DNA of 64,000 bases, taken from positions 228,755-292,754 of the forward strand of contig CAMYLJ010000008.1 in assembly GCA_947259215.1 (NCBI GenBank). Reading direction: 5' to 3'. This document shows positions 8,688 to 19,573 of this stretch, in pieces; within the stretch, counting starts at the first letter, position 1, and each line of letters begins with the position of its first letter. The DNA comes from an uncultured delta proteobacterium. GTDB lineage: Bacteria > Myxococcota_A > UBA9160 > JAFDET01. The notes under the pieces are model-generated. The model was given only the letters and a program-made list of their open reading frames with translations. It was not told the DNA's origin and did no database searches. The position numbers and the translations under genes were made by a program.

Positions 8688-8706
8688 GGCCCGGCGTCGC
8701 CGAGCC

Positions 8707-10701
8707 TCACGCTTCCTGGGTCGACGCTTCGCGCACGATCTCGAGCAGGCCGGGGCCGTAGCGCGCGACCTTGGTCGGGCCGATGCCGTGGGCCAGCGAC
8801 AGCTCATCGGCGTTGCGCGGTCGCAAGCTGGCGATGTCGCGCAGGGTGCGGTCGCTGGCCACCACGTAGGGCGGCACGCCGGCCGCCTTGGCGATCCGCA
8901 GCCGGTGCTGGCGCAGGGCTTCGAAGAGCGCGTGCCCGGCTTCGTCGAGCTGCGCCTCGGGCGCGGGCGCCGCGCGGCCTGGCGCGGAAGCGCCGCGGGT
9001 CGCGGGGGCTGCGGGCAGCCGCGCGCCGAGGGGCGGCAGCAGCAGTCGCGCGGGACGCTCCGCGCGCATGACCTCGATGCCCTCGTCGGTCAGGATGGCC
9101 ATGGGTCGATCGCCGCCCACGAAGTCCACCCAGCCCGCCGTCACGCAGCGACGCAGAAGGCGCGTGATCCACGCCTCCGGATGCGCGCGCAGGACGCCGA
9201 AGGTGGGCGTGTGGTGGAGCCCCGCTGACTCCAGGCGCGGATCCGACGCACCGCGGAGCAGCTTCGCCGCAGCCTGGAGGCCGAAGCGGCCGTGCACCCG
9301 CGCCACCCCGGAGAGCGCCTTGCGCACCAGCAGGGTCACCTCTTCGGGATCGACTTCTGGCGCCAGACTGACCAGCTTCTGGCAGACGTCGCAGCGGCCG
9401 CAGCCCGCCAGGGTCTCCTCCTCGTCGCCGAAGTAGCGCAGGATGGCGTCGTGGCGGCAGCTTCCGCCCTCGCTCCAGCGAATCAGCTCCAGGAAGAGGT
9501 TCCAGCGGTGCTGCACCCGCTCCGGATCCGGCGCGCGCCCCTCCGTGTCCATCTCGATCAGGTGCCGGCGCAGGGGCAGGTCGCCCGGGGACACCAGCAA
9601 GAGGCCTACGGCGTCGCGCCCGTCGCGCCCCGCGCGCCCCACCTCCTGGTAGTAGGCTTCGACCGAGCTCGGCGGCGCCAGGTGCACCACGGTGCGCACG
9701 TCCGGGCGGTCGATCCCCATGCCGAAGGCGTTGGTGGCGACCACCACCTCGGTTTCGCCGGAGGCGAAGCGGTTGTGCACGGCCTCGCGCACCTCGCCGT
9801 GCATGCCGGCGTGGTAGGCGTCCACCCGGTAGCCCTTGCGCTCCAGGCGCAGCGCCTCCTGGTCCGTGGTCCTGCGGGTGGGCGCGTAGACGATGGCGCA
9901 GCCGTCAACGTCGCCCGGCGCGCCCAGCGCCTCGCGCAGCACGGCGTCCACGGCGGCGTCCCGCTCCTTCTTGGAGCCGGCCTCCTGGGCGCGCAGGCCC
10001 AGGTTCGGGCGGGCGAAGCCGCGCACCAGCTGGGGCGTGTCGTCGGGCAGGCCCAGGCGCTCGACGATCTCGTCCCGCACCACCGGGGTCGCGGTGGCGG
10101 TGCACGCCAGCACCCGGGCGTCGGGCAGCTCGCGGAGCACGCCGCCGATCTGCATGTACTCCGGCCGGAAGTCGTGGCCCCACTCGCTGATGCAGTGGGC
10201 CTCGTCCACGGCGACCAGCGGACAGGCGAGATCGGCCAGCAGGCTGCGGAAGCCCGGAAACGCCAGGCGCTCCGGCGCCACGTAGGCCAGGGTGTAGCGG
10301 CCGCGGCCGAGGTCGCGCATGCGCGCTCGCATCTCTTCGGCCTCGAGGGTCGCCGCCAGGTAGGTGGCCGGCACCCCGATCGCGTCGAGCGCCGTCACCT
10401 GGTCGTGCATCAGCGAGACCAGCGGGGAGACCACCAGGCTGGTCCCGGGCAGGAGGCTCGCCGGAAGCTGGTAGACCAGGCTCTTGCCGCCGCCCGTGGG
10501 CGCCACCAGCAGCAGCCGGCCCACGTCGAGCAGCGTCTCGATCGCCTCTTTCTGGCCGGGCCGGAACGACGTCAGCTCGAAGCGCGCCAGGGCGGCGTCG
10601 AGATCCGGATCCGCTCCCGACTGCGCGCGCTCTTCGGACAGGGAGGCTCTCCCGGACGTGTCTTCGGGACGTGGAAGGCGAGCGTAGCGGTCCGACGCCA
10701 C
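8707..10701 (-). CDS. recQ: ATP-dependent DNA helicase RecQ
   Basis: The 664-residue superfamily-2 helicase has its Walker A at residues 68-74 (PTGGGKS) and DEAHCISEWGHDFRPEY from 166. The second RecA-like lobe includes ATNAFGMGIDRPDVR and the QEVGRAGRDG arginine-finger motif. A four-cysteine zinc site follows (CRHDAILRYF then CGRCDVC), then a winged-helix RQC domain, and an HRDC domain fills the last 80 residues. It unwinds 3'-5' during recombination and fork repair. GTG start with GGAGG upstream. It follows the decarboxylase-like gene by 39 bp but is functionally unrelated. Confidence 0.95.
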   Translation of the reverse strand: MASDRYARLPRPEDTSGRASLSEERAQSGADPDLDAALARFELTSFRPGQKEAIETLLDVGRLLLVAPTGGGKSLVYQLPASLLPGTSLVVSPLVSLMHDQVTALDAIGVPATYLAATLEAEEMRARMRDLGRGRYTLAYVAPERLAFPGFRSLLADLACPLVAVDEAHCISEWGHDFRPEYMQIGGVLRELPDARVLACTATATPVVRDEIVERLGLPDDTPQLVRGFARPNLGLRAQEAGSKKERDAAVDAVLREALGAPGDVDGCAIVYAPTRRTTDQEALRLERKGYRVDAYHAGMHGEVREAVHNRFASGETEVVVATNAFGMGIDRPDVRTVVHLAPPSSVEAYYQEVGRAGRDGRDAVGLLLVSPGDLPLRRHLIEMDTEGRAPDPERVQHRWNLFLELIRWSEGGSCRHDAILRYFGDEEETLAGCGRCDVCQKLVSLAPEVDPEEVTLLVRKALSGVARVHGRFGLQAAAKLLRGASDPRLESAGLHHTPTFGVLRAHPEAWITRLLRRCVTAGWVDFVGGDRPMAILTDEGIEVMRAERPARLLLPPLGARLPAAPATRGASAPGRAAPAPEAQLDEAGHALFEALRQHRLRIAKAAGVPPYVVASDRTLRDIASLRPRNADELSLAHGIGPTKVARYGPGLLEIVREASTQEA

Positions 10702-10740
10702 GGTCGCCTCCGTTGCCCTGCGTACACGCGGGTGCGCGGG

Positions 10741-11547
10741 TCAGGCAGATTCCGTCGTGTCCACCTCGATCCCCTCGAGCCCCGGCTCGTCGTTGCGGCC
10801 GTGGAGGAAGGGGAGCACCCACTCGCCGGGCAGGCTGCGCAGGACGCGGCCGTTGCTCTGCGTGCTGCCCTCCTCGTACTCCATCCGCACGACCTTTCGG
10901 ATCGGGAGGTCGGCCACGGGATCGAAGGGCGACTCGCGCAGCTCGAGCGTGCCGTCGAAGCGGTGGGCCGCGCGGTGCGTGTGCCGCCACTCCAGACGCA
11001 CCAGGCGCGGGTCGTCGTCGAAGGCGCGGCCCGCGTCGGGCGACGGGAAGGCCTTGATGCAGAAGGCGCACTCCGTGAACTCCCGCGGGCCGAGCGACTC
11101 CCCGAGCGTCCCGCGCGCCTCCAGGTACGGGATCCCCATGCGCGTGACCGTGCACGAGGCCGCGTCCCCGTCGCGCTGGAAGTCGATCTCGGCGATCTTC
11201 TTGGGCTCGCCGTAGCGCTCGCGACCGCCCACCACGGCGGCTTCGCTGGTCATCGGCATGGCGATCAGGTAGGTACCCTCTTCGCCGGCGTAGCGCGCCC
11301 GCGCGCCGAAGACGGCGGAGCCGATCTCGAAGGTGAACTCCGGCGTGATGTGCATCGCCACGTGGGAGAGCGTCACGCACATCTCGGGCTTTTCAGTGGG
11401 CTCGAGCGGCCGGGGGATCACGGCGCGGTGCAGCGCCGGATCGGTCTCGTAGACGACCCGGATCGAACGCACCGTGCTCTCCAGGGAGGCGGCGGGATCC
11501 GAGGCCTTCAGCTGCTCGGGACTCTTGACGTAGCGAAGACGGGCCAT
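10741..11547 (-). CDS. Acetoacetate decarboxylase-family protein
   Basis: The 268-residue protein carries the ADC signature RYGEPKKIAE at 111-120, where the paired lysines at 116-117 correspond to the Schiff-base lysine and its neighbour in true acetoacetate decarboxylase. Family members also act as aldolases, dehydratases or hydrolases on beta-keto and vinylogous substrates, so decarboxylation of acetoacetate should not be assumed. It starts with ATG behind AAGGAG and is 11 bp downstream of an amidohydrolase, as the last catalytic gene of the TetR / Rieske / amidohydrolase / ADC operon. Confidence 0.8.
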   Translation of the reverse strand: MARLRYVKSPEQLKASDPAASLESTVRSIRVVYETDPALHRAVIPRPLEPTEKPEMCVTLSHVAMHITPEFTFEIGSAVFGARARYAGEEGTYLIAMPMTSEAAVVGGRERYGEPKKIAEIDFQRDGDAASCTVTRMGIPYLEARGTLGESLGPREFTECAFCIKAFPSPDAGRAFDDDPRLVRLEWRHTHRAAHRFDGTLELRESPFDPVADLPIRKVVRMEYEEGSTQSNGRVLRSLPGEWVLPFLHGRNDEPGLEGIEVDTTESA

Positions 11548-11558
11548 GGGTCGCTCCT

Positions 11559-12740
11559 TCAGGCGAAGAGGTTCTTCTCGGGGCCGATCTGCGCCACCAG
11601 CGGCGCCAGCTTCTCGGCGTCGAATCCGTACAGGTCCACGGCGTTGCCCCCCAGCATGGCGGCCACCTCGTCCTCGGGCAGGCCCTTGAACGTCCCGACC
11701 ATCTGCTCGCGGGTGTGGGGCCAGCTGCCCTCGGGGTGCGGGTAGTCCGAGCCCCACATGATGTTGGCCAGGCCGATCTCGTGGCGCAGCTCGGCCTCGC
11801 GTCGCGGCATGCAGGACGCGCCCAGGAAGACGTTGCGCCGGAAGTAGTCGCTCGGCTTCATGGAGAGGTGGCTGCGGTAGTCGCCGAGCTTGGCGGCGAA
11901 GTGGGTCTCCTCGTAGCGGAAGTCCAGCAGCCGGAGCGTCTCCGGCACCCAGACCGTGGTGCTCTCGGTGATGGCGACCCGCAGGCGCGGAAAGCGCTCG
12001 AAGACGCCCCCCCAGATCAGGAACCAGAGCGGCCGCGCGCTCCACCAGACCACCTCGCTGATGTAGATGCCCATCATGCCGACGTGATCGCCGTAGTCTT
12101 CCATGGGAGCAGAGCCGGAATGGAAGTGGACCACCAGGCCCAGGTCCTGACAGGCCTCCCAGATCGGGTCGTAGCGCGGGTCGTGGTAGGGCGGCCGGTT
12201 GCGCCAGCGCGAGGGGATCAGGATCCCACGCAGGCCGTTCTCGCGGGCCCAGCGGATCTCGGCCAGCGAGTGGTCCACGTCGTCCCAGCAGATCGGCGCG
12301 CAGGCGACACCCGCCCGACGCTCGGGCGCCATCTGGCAGAACTCCGCCAGCCAGCGGTTGTGCGCGCTGGCGCCCGCCCACTGGAGCTCCGGGTTGATCA
12401 CGTCGTCGGTGGGCAGCGAGATGCCGGCGCCGAAGGGCGGCATGTTCATCTCGGTGATGCCGTCGGGGAAGATCACCTCGCCGGCGATGCCGTCGGCGTC
12501 CAGCACCTTGCAGCGCTGCTCGTGGTCCCAGGCGCCGGTCAGCTCGGTCTCGCGGCCCTTGCGCCACTCCTCGTTGATGTCGTCGATCAGGAACTTCTTC
12601 GACATCTCCTTCACCTCCTTCAGCTGGATCGGGAGGGCGACGTCGAAGATCTCTCGGTACTTCGGGTCCAGGTAGTCGCGGTAGCGCTCCGGCGGCAGGC
12701 CGGCGTGGCAGTCCGAGGAGATGACGAGGTGGCGGTCCAT
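11559..12740 (-). CDS. Amidohydrolase-2 family metal-dependent hydrolase/decarboxylase
   Basis: The 393-residue TIM barrel of the ACMSD / gamma-resorcylate decarboxylase clan has an N-terminal metal motif SDCHAG (9-14), a central histidine in VVHFHSGS (about 205) and the C-terminal GSDYPHPEGSWPHTRE (about 335). Family members decarboxylate or hydrolyse ring-cleavage and aromatic acids. It is clearly paralogous to the protein at 18325-19563: both have HNRWLAE, APERRAG and the GSDYPH-EG-PHTRE block. It lies 18 bp behind the Rieske gene, so it probably processes a hydroxylated product of that oxygenase. Confidence 0.83.
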   Translation of the reverse strand: MDRHLVISSDCHAGLPPERYRDYLDPKYREIFDVALPIQLKEVKEMSKKFLIDDINEEWRKGRETELTGAWDHEQRCKVLDADGIAGEVIFPDGITEMNMPPFGAGISLPTDDVINPELQWAGASAHNRWLAEFCQMAPERRAGVACAPICWDDVDHSLAEIRWARENGLRGILIPSRWRNRPPYHDPRYDPIWEACQDLGLVVHFHSGSAPMEDYGDHVGMMGIYISEVVWWSARPLWFLIWGGVFERFPRLRVAITESTTVWVPETLRLLDFRYEETHFAAKLGDYRSHLSMKPSDYFRRNVFLGASCMPRREAELRHEIGLANIMWGSDYPHPEGSWPHTREQMVGTFKGLPEDEVAAMLGGNAVDLYGFDAEKLAPLVAQIGPEKNLFA

Positions 12741-12758
12741 GGAATCCTCCGGATGCGC

Positions 12759-13721
12759 TCAGTCGGCGGACGCGGGGTCGGAGTAGAACTGCTTCGTCCA
12801 GCGCCGGAACTCGGCCAGGAAGACGTCGGCCTCGCACAGCACGGGCTCGGGCCGGTAGACCTTGTTCTGCCAGATGCGCATGTCCTGGAGCACGCCCTTG
12901 CTCATGCTGTCGATGAACTCCTCACCGGCCACGTCCGCCATGTCGCGGCTGACGCTGAAGGCCCAGCGCGACCAGGTGTTGCGCTCGTCCACGGGGGAGG
13001 TGGAGGAGAACATCATCAGGCCGGCGTCGCCGATCCCCCTCATGCGCACGCTCGTGACGCCGAGGCCCCAGCTCTCGCGCTCGAGCTCCATGTTGAAGAT
13101 GCCCGCGGGCGTCTCGACCTGGTTGCCGCTGACGATGCGCATGTAGCGTCCGTCGTCGCCGTAGGAGATCTGCGACTCGGGGATGGCCATGTTCCCGTGC
13201 ACGAACTGGAAGTGGGCCGGGTCGCAGTTGTTCTCGGCCATCTCCTGCATGTGCACCTCGACCTTCAGGTCGAAGTGGCGCGGCTCGGTCCAGTCGGGAT
13301 CGTCGAACTCGGGCATGGCGGGCACTTCCCAGCTGGGCGGCTTGCCCTGGGCGTGGTGCCAGACCAGGATCATCCCGTTGCGCTCGGCCGTGGGCCAGGA
13401 GCGCACCTGCGCCGCGCGCGGGATGCGCTTGCAGTAGGGAATGGCGACGCAGTTGCCGTCGCCGTCGTACTGCCAGCCGTGGAAGGGGCAGCGGAGGGTC
13501 TCGCCCATCACGCGGCCGCCCTCGGCCAGGTGCGCGCCCAGGTGGGAGCAGTAGGCGTCCAGCACCCGCGGCTCGCCGTTGCGGGTGCGGAACAGCACGA
13601 GCTCCTCGCCGAAGCAATGGACGCGTTCGACGCCGCCCTCGGGCAGGTCCTTGCTCCAGGCCACGGCGAACCAGCCGTCGGGGATTCCGGGGGGGTCGTA
13701 GCGGCGTTGGAGATCGCTCAA
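12759..13721 (-). CDS. Rieske non-haem iron oxygenase, KshA/cholesterol-desaturase-like
   Basis: The 320-residue oxygenase subunit has a Rieske [2Fe-2S] centre (CSH at 58-60, CPFH at 78-81) and a mononuclear iron site in ENNCDPAHFQFVH (His 170 and His 175, with an upstream Asp/Asn bridge). Size and motif spacing match the ketosteroid 9-alpha-hydroxylase / Rieske cholesterol-desaturase group rather than ring-hydroxylating dioxygenases with a beta subunit, and none is encoded here. A separate reductase must serve it. Its ATG overlaps the TetR stop (ATGA), so expression is tied to that regulator. Confidence 0.85.
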   Translation of the reverse strand: MSDLQRRYDPPGIPDGWFAVAWSKDLPEGGVERVHCFGEELVLFRTRNGEPRVLDAYCSHLGAHLAEGGRVMGETLRCPFHGWQYDGDGNCVAIPYCKRIPRAAQVRSWPTAERNGMILVWHHAQGKPPSWEVPAMPEFDDPDWTEPRHFDLKVEVHMQEMAENNCDPAHFQFVHGNMAIPESQISYGDDGRYMRIVSGNQVETPAGIFNMELERESWGLGVTSVRMRGIGDAGLMMFSSTSPVDERNTWSRWAFSVSRDMADVAGEEFIDSMSKGVLQDMRIWQNKVYRPEPVLCEADVFLAEFRRWTKQFYSDPASAD

Positions 13722-14341
13722 CGGTCCGTCCTCCGGGGAGCGAGGGCTTCGCCCAGAAAGCGCGCGGCGGCGCGCGCGCGCTTGGCCAGCGGATAGCCCT
13801 CGAAGTTGCTCCAGCTGAACATCAGGGAATAGAAAGTGCCGAGTACGGTCTGGGTCAGGGTGTCCACGTCGTGCGCGTCCGTGACGTCGCCGCGCTCGAC
13901 GCCCTCGCGCACCAGCGCCCCGAAGGCCTCGTTGAGCCGCAAGGCCTGCTCGGGCTCGTTGAAGGACTCGTAGGCGACGTGGATGATCTCACTCAGAAGC
14001 TCGCGGTGCATGGGGCCGGCCGCCTCGGCGTTCTCCGCGAAGATCCCGAAGAGGTGCGCGAGCTGCTTCGGCGTGGGCGCCGGCAGCTTGCGGGCCTCTT
14101 CCACGTTGGCGAGCAGGTCGTCCAGCGCCGTCTCCGCCAGCGCGCGCATCAGGTGCTGCCGCGACGGGAAATGGTTGAAGAAGGTCTTCTGGGCGACGTC
14201 CGCGCGCTCGCTGATGTCGGCGACGCGGGTCTCGGCGACGCCGCGCTCCTCGAAGAGCTCGTGGGCGGCCTCGAGGATGCGGCCGCGCACCTCGCGCTTG
14301 CGGCGTTCACGACGGCTCGACGGCAGGGGCGCCTCGATCAC
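13718..14341 (-). CDS. TetR/AcrR-family repressor of the Rieske operon
   Basis: The 207-residue regulator has an N-terminal helix-turn-helix at about 17-60 (ILEAAHELFEERGVAETRVADIS, then KTFFNHFPSRQHL) and a divergent ligand domain. It starts with GTG, 6 nt after a TATAAG -10 box and without a Shine-Dalgarno sequence, so its mRNA is likely leaderless. A perfect 8-bp inverted repeat sits directly upstream. Its stop overlaps the Rieske start, making regulator, oxygenase, amidohydrolase and ADC-like protein one unit. Confidence 0.87.
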   Translation of the reverse strand: MIEAPLPSSRRERRKREVRGRILEAAHELFEERGVAETRVADISERADVAQKTFFNHFPSRQHLMRALAETALDDLLANVEEARKLPAPTPKQLAHLFGIFAENAEAAGPMHRELLSEIIHVAYESFNEPEQALRLNEAFGALVREGVERGDVTDAHDVDTLTQTVLGTFYSLMFSWSNFEGYPLAKRARAAARFLGEALAPRRTDR

Positions 14342-14343
14342 GC

Positions 14344-14369
14344 GAAACTTATATCTGAATGTAAGTTTC
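14344..14369. promoter_or_regulatory. TetR operator: perfect inverted repeat GAAACTTA-N10-TAAGTTTC
   Basis: The 26-bp dyad begins 2 bp upstream of the TetR start codon. On the minus strand it covers the -10 box TATAAG (14348-14353), and the -35-like TGGACT (14371-14376) lies just outside with a 17-bp spacer. A repressor bound here would block its own operon, and it also sits upstream of the divergent quinone oxidoreductase (start 14485). Low-GC, perfectly symmetrical sequence in a GC-rich genome makes chance unlikely. Confidence 0.8.
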
Positions 14370-14484
14370 TAGTCCAGTGAATCCTCCAGACCGCTGTGCC
14401 TGGCCGCAACCCCTTGTTGGAGAAAGTGAAATCGGACTCCAGCGGCCCGTTCGCGTCGGGTATGGTGGCTCGCGGAGGTCCTCC

Positions 14485-15453
14485 ATGAAGGCTGCCGTCT
14501 ACTACGAGACCGGGCCCCCCGACGTCTTCCGCTACGAGGACGTGCCCGATCCCGCCTGCCCGCCCGACGGCGTGGTGATCGAGGTGCAGGCCGTCAGCAT
14601 CGAGGGCGGCGACGTGCTCCACCGATCCGGCGGCGAGCTGGCCGGGCGGCCGCACATCGTCGGCTACCAGTGCGCCGGCGTGGTGCGCGAGGTCGGCCCC
14701 CAGGTGAGCGATCGGGAAGTCGGCCAGCGGGTCGTCGCGATCATGTTCTTCGGCTCCCACGCCGAGCGCGTGGCCGTGCCGGCCGCCGCCACCTGGCTGA
14801 TTCCCGACGAGGTCGATCTCGCGCTCGCGGCGTGCGTGCCGATCGCCGTCGGCACGGCGGACGACTGCCTGTTCGAGTTCGGCCGGCTCCAGGCCGGCGA
14901 GACCGCGCTCGTCCAGGCGGGCGCGGGCGGCGTCGGCATGGCCGCGATCCAGCTGGCCAAGCGCGCGGGCGCCACGGTGCTGGCCACGGCCTCGAGCGAC
15001 GAGCGGCTGGCGCGCCTGAAGGAGTTCGGGCTCGACCACGGCATCAACTACCGCGAGACGGACTTCGTGGCGGCGGTGCGCGAGATCACGGGCGGCCGCG
15101 GCGCCGACGTCGTCCTGGACTCGGTGGGCGGCAAGACGCTCGAGGGCAGCATCGAGGCGGCGGCGTACCGCGGCCGCATCAGCTACGTGGGCTCCGCCGG
15201 GCGCGACGACTACCGGCCGAACCTGGACCTGCTGCGACCCAGCAACAAGAGCCTGACGGGCGTCTTCTTCGGCGCCGAGCTGGCGCTCCACCGCGACCGG
15301 GTCCACCCCATGGTGGCCCGCCACATCGCGGATCTGGCCACGGGCGCCCTGCGCATCGTGATCGACCGGCGCTACCCGCTGGCCGAGGCGGCGGAGGCGC
15401 ACCGCTACATCGAGAGCCGGCAGGCCTTCGGGCGCGTCATCCTGGTGCCGTAG
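14485..15453 (+). CDS. Zinc-independent quinone oxidoreductase-like MDR protein
   Basis: The 322-residue medium-chain dehydrogenase/reductase has a GroES-like N-terminal domain and a Rossmann nucleotide loop AGAGGVG at 145-151. It lacks the cysteine/histidine zinc ligands of alcohol dehydrogenases, as in NADPH:quinone reductase (QOR) and enoyl reductases. It would reduce a quinone or an enone with NADPH. ATG with GGAGG upstream. It is divergent from the TetR-Rieske operon and shares its operator region, so it may reduce a product of that pathway. Confidence 0.83.
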   Translation: MKAAVYYETGPPDVFRYEDVPDPACPPDGVVIEVQAVSIEGGDVLHRSGGELAGRPHIVGYQCAGVVREVGPQVSDREVGQRVVAIMFFGSHAERVAVPAAATWLIPDEVDLALAACVPIAVGTADDCLFEFGRLQAGETALVQAGAGGVGMAAIQLAKRAGATVLATASSDERLARLKEFGLDHGINYRETDFVAAVREITGGRGADVVLDSVGGKTLEGSIEAAAYRGRISYVGSAGRDDYRPNLDLLRPSNKSLTGVFFGAELALHRDRVHPMVARHIADLATGALRIVIDRRYPLAEAAEAHRYIESRQAFGRVILVP

Positions 15454-15508
15454 CGGCGCTGGCGGGGGAGCGTTCAACCACCAGGCGCGGGCCGCCGAAG
15501 ACCCGGGG

Positions 15509-17599
<2,091 letters not shown>

Positions 17600-17681
17600 G
17601 GCTCCCTCCGGGTTCGCCCGGGCCGGCGGGTCGGCTCGGGGCGCGGCGGGCGCCGTTGTACCATTTCAGGTGCGCTGATTC

Positions 17682-18320
17682 CTACCCATTTAGGGCCGGA
17701 GTCGGCTCGCAGCCCCGCTCCAGGCCGTACTCGCGCAGGCGCTCCTCGAGCAGCGGGATGCGGTCGTGGCCCCAGAAGGCCTCCCCGCGCAGCAGAAAGA
17801 TCGGCACGCCGAAGACGTGGTCCTCGTGGGCCTCCTCGATGCAGCCCTCGAGGCGCTGCGCGCCCTCGCCGGCCGCCCACGCGAGGTAGGCGGCGGCGTC
17901 GCCGCCGAGCTCGGCGACGAGGTCCGCCACGGCTTCCGCCTCGTCCAGCTCCAGGCGGTGCTCGAAGAAGCGGGCGTAGCAGGCCAGGCTGTACGCGCGG
18001 AAGAACCCGGCGCGCTGGGCGAAGAGTGCGCCGACCAGCGCCGGCGTCGTGTCGTAGACCTTCCTCGGCCCCCGGATCAGGAAGCCGCCGCGGCGGTTGG
18101 CCCAGCGCCGCGCGTCCATGTAGGAGTAGCGGGCCTTCCACTCGGAGTAGAGGCTGCGCTCGCCCTTGCCCTTGATGCGCAGCTGGAAGGGAATCCAGCG
18201 CACGTCGACGCGGTAGCGGTCGGGCAGGGCGAAGGCGGGCTCGGCCGCCAGGTAGGCGTACGGGCTCTTGTAGTCGAAGTAGAGCTTCAGCTCCTCGCGG
18301 GCCGGGTCGCTGCCGGCCAC
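17682..18320 (-). CDS. DsbA-like / 2-hydroxychromene-2-carboxylate isomerase family protein
   Basis: The 212-residue thioredoxin-fold protein has LKLYFDYKSPYAYLA at 11-25, where Ser 19 replaces the CxxC of DsbA as in kappa-class GST and HCCA isomerases. The C-terminal cis-proline segment GVPIFLLRGEAFWGHDRIPLLEE is typical of that group. These enzymes isomerise aromatic or polycyclic breakdown products with glutathione. GTG start 4 bp after the upstream amidohydrolase stop, so the two are coupled and may act on the same intermediate. Confidence 0.78.
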   Translation of the reverse strand: MAGSDPAREELKLYFDYKSPYAYLAAEPAFALPDRYRVDVRWIPFQLRIKGKGERSLYSEWKARYSYMDARRWANRRGGFLIRGPRKVYDTTPALVGALFAQRAGFFRAYSLACYARFFEHRLELDEAEAVADLVAELGGDAAAYLAWAAGEGAQRLEGCIEEAHEDHVFGVPIFLLRGEAFWGHDRIPLLEERLREYGLERGCEPTPALNG

Positions 18321-18324
18321 GGCG

Positions 18325-19563
18325 TCAGGCCCGGGCCTGCTTCCGCTCGGCGAGGACCCGGCGGAACATGGGGCTCGAGGCGCCTTCCGGAACCTCCTCC
18401 AGCGGCGTCGCCACCCCCTCCGGCGTCACGCCGACGCGCTCCGCCACCGGCCGCAGCGCCTCCAGGTCGAAGCCGTAGAGCCGCGCCGCGTTCTCCCCCA
18501 GCATCATGCGCGTCTCGGCGGGATCGATGTCCGCGAAGGTGAGCCGCAGGGCCTCGCGCGTGTGCGGGAAGGTGCCTTCGTAGTGGGGATAGTCGCTGCC
18601 CCAGCAGATGCGCTCGACGCCGACCACGTCGCGGTCGCGGACCTCCCGCGGCGAGGGGAAGCTGGCGCCGTACCAGCAGTTGCGCCGGGCGTAGAAGCTC
18701 GGCGGCTCGGAGAGGGCGGCCGTGCGCGAGTAGTCCATCTCGCCGATCATGCCGGCCTTGATCCCGGCGTGGATCATGTCCATGCGCCGCAGCAGCTCCG
18801 GCACCCAGGCGCAACCCGATTCGGTCAGGATGAAGCGCAGGCCCGGGAAGCGCTCGAAGATGCCCCCGAAGATCAGCTGCTTGAAGCCGCGCTGGGAGTA
18901 GAAGGGCGTCTCCAGGATCCAGAGCGGATCGGCGGTGGGGTAGGGCCCGTAGTCCGGCGCGCCCGCGCCCGAGTGCTGGTTCATCACCAGGTCGCAGTCC
19001 TGGATCGCGGCCCACAGGCGGTCGTACTCCGGCGCGTAGAGCGGCAGGATGTGCTTCATGTCGTCCGGCGGCTGGGGCAGCAGCAGGCCGCCGCGCAGTC
19101 CGTGCTCCGCGATCCAGTGCACGTCGCGAATGGCCTCGTCGACATCGTTCAGGTGAATGAGGCCGATCCCGGCGCGGCGCTCGGGCGCCTCCTGGCACCA
19201 CTCCGCCAGCCAGCGGTTGTGGGCGCGGATGCCCGCCAGCCAGCGCTCGTACTGGTCCGGCTGCGGCGGCGGCGAGACGTGGAAGGCCTTGGTGTAGAAG
19301 GGCGGCACCGTGTTGGGAAAGACCACCTCGGCGCAGACGCCGTCGCGCTCCAGGTCCGTGAAGCGCTCCTGGGTGTCCCAGTTCTTGGTCTTCTTCCCCC
19401 CGATGTGCTTCTGCGACGGGTTGCGGTAGGCGCCCCGCCAGGCGTCGAACTCGTCGCGCCACTTCGGATCGAGGTACTCGCGGTAGACGTCGATGCTGGC
19501 GCCGGCGTGGGTGTCGGCGGTGATGGTGACATAGGGGCGGCTCGGGTCGGGGGCTGCGGTCAC
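18325..19563 (-). CDS. Amidohydrolase-2 family protein, paralogue of 11559-12740
   Basis: The 412-residue TIM-barrel hydrolase/decarboxylase has TADTHAG (15-21), LVMNQHSGAG (about 200) and GSDYPHYEGTFPHTRE (about 330). It shares the HNRWLAE, APERRAG and GSDYPH blocks with the first amidohydrolase but pairs with an HCCA-type isomerase instead of a Rieske enzyme. Position 15-19 reads DTHAG where the first paralogue has DCHAG. GTG start, 10 bp downstream of the membrane-anchored amidohydrolase. Reaction unknown; decarboxylation or hydrolysis of a ring-fission acid is a family-based guess. Confidence 0.82.
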   Translation of the reverse strand: MTAAPDPSRPYVTITADTHAGASIDVYREYLDPKWRDEFDAWRGAYRNPSQKHIGGKKTKNWDTQERFTDLERDGVCAEVVFPNTVPPFYTKAFHVSPPPQPDQYERWLAGIRAHNRWLAEWCQEAPERRAGIGLIHLNDVDEAIRDVHWIAEHGLRGGLLLPQPPDDMKHILPLYAPEYDRLWAAIQDCDLVMNQHSGAGAPDYGPYPTADPLWILETPFYSQRGFKQLIFGGIFERFPGLRFILTESGCAWVPELLRRMDMIHAGIKAGMIGEMDYSRTAALSEPPSFYARRNCWYGASFPSPREVRDRDVVGVERICWGSDYPHYEGTFPHTREALRLTFADIDPAETRMMLGENAARLYGFDLEALRPVAERVGVTPEGVATPLEEVPEGASSPMFRRVLAERKQARA

Positions 19564-19573
19564 GGACGGTTCC

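Noticed and set aside
17600-17681. Possible sigma-54 promoter upstream of amtB
   Set aside because: The best matches (TGGTAC with CGCCC; TGGGTA with CAGCG) keep only the GG or GC core and lack a TTGC -12 element.
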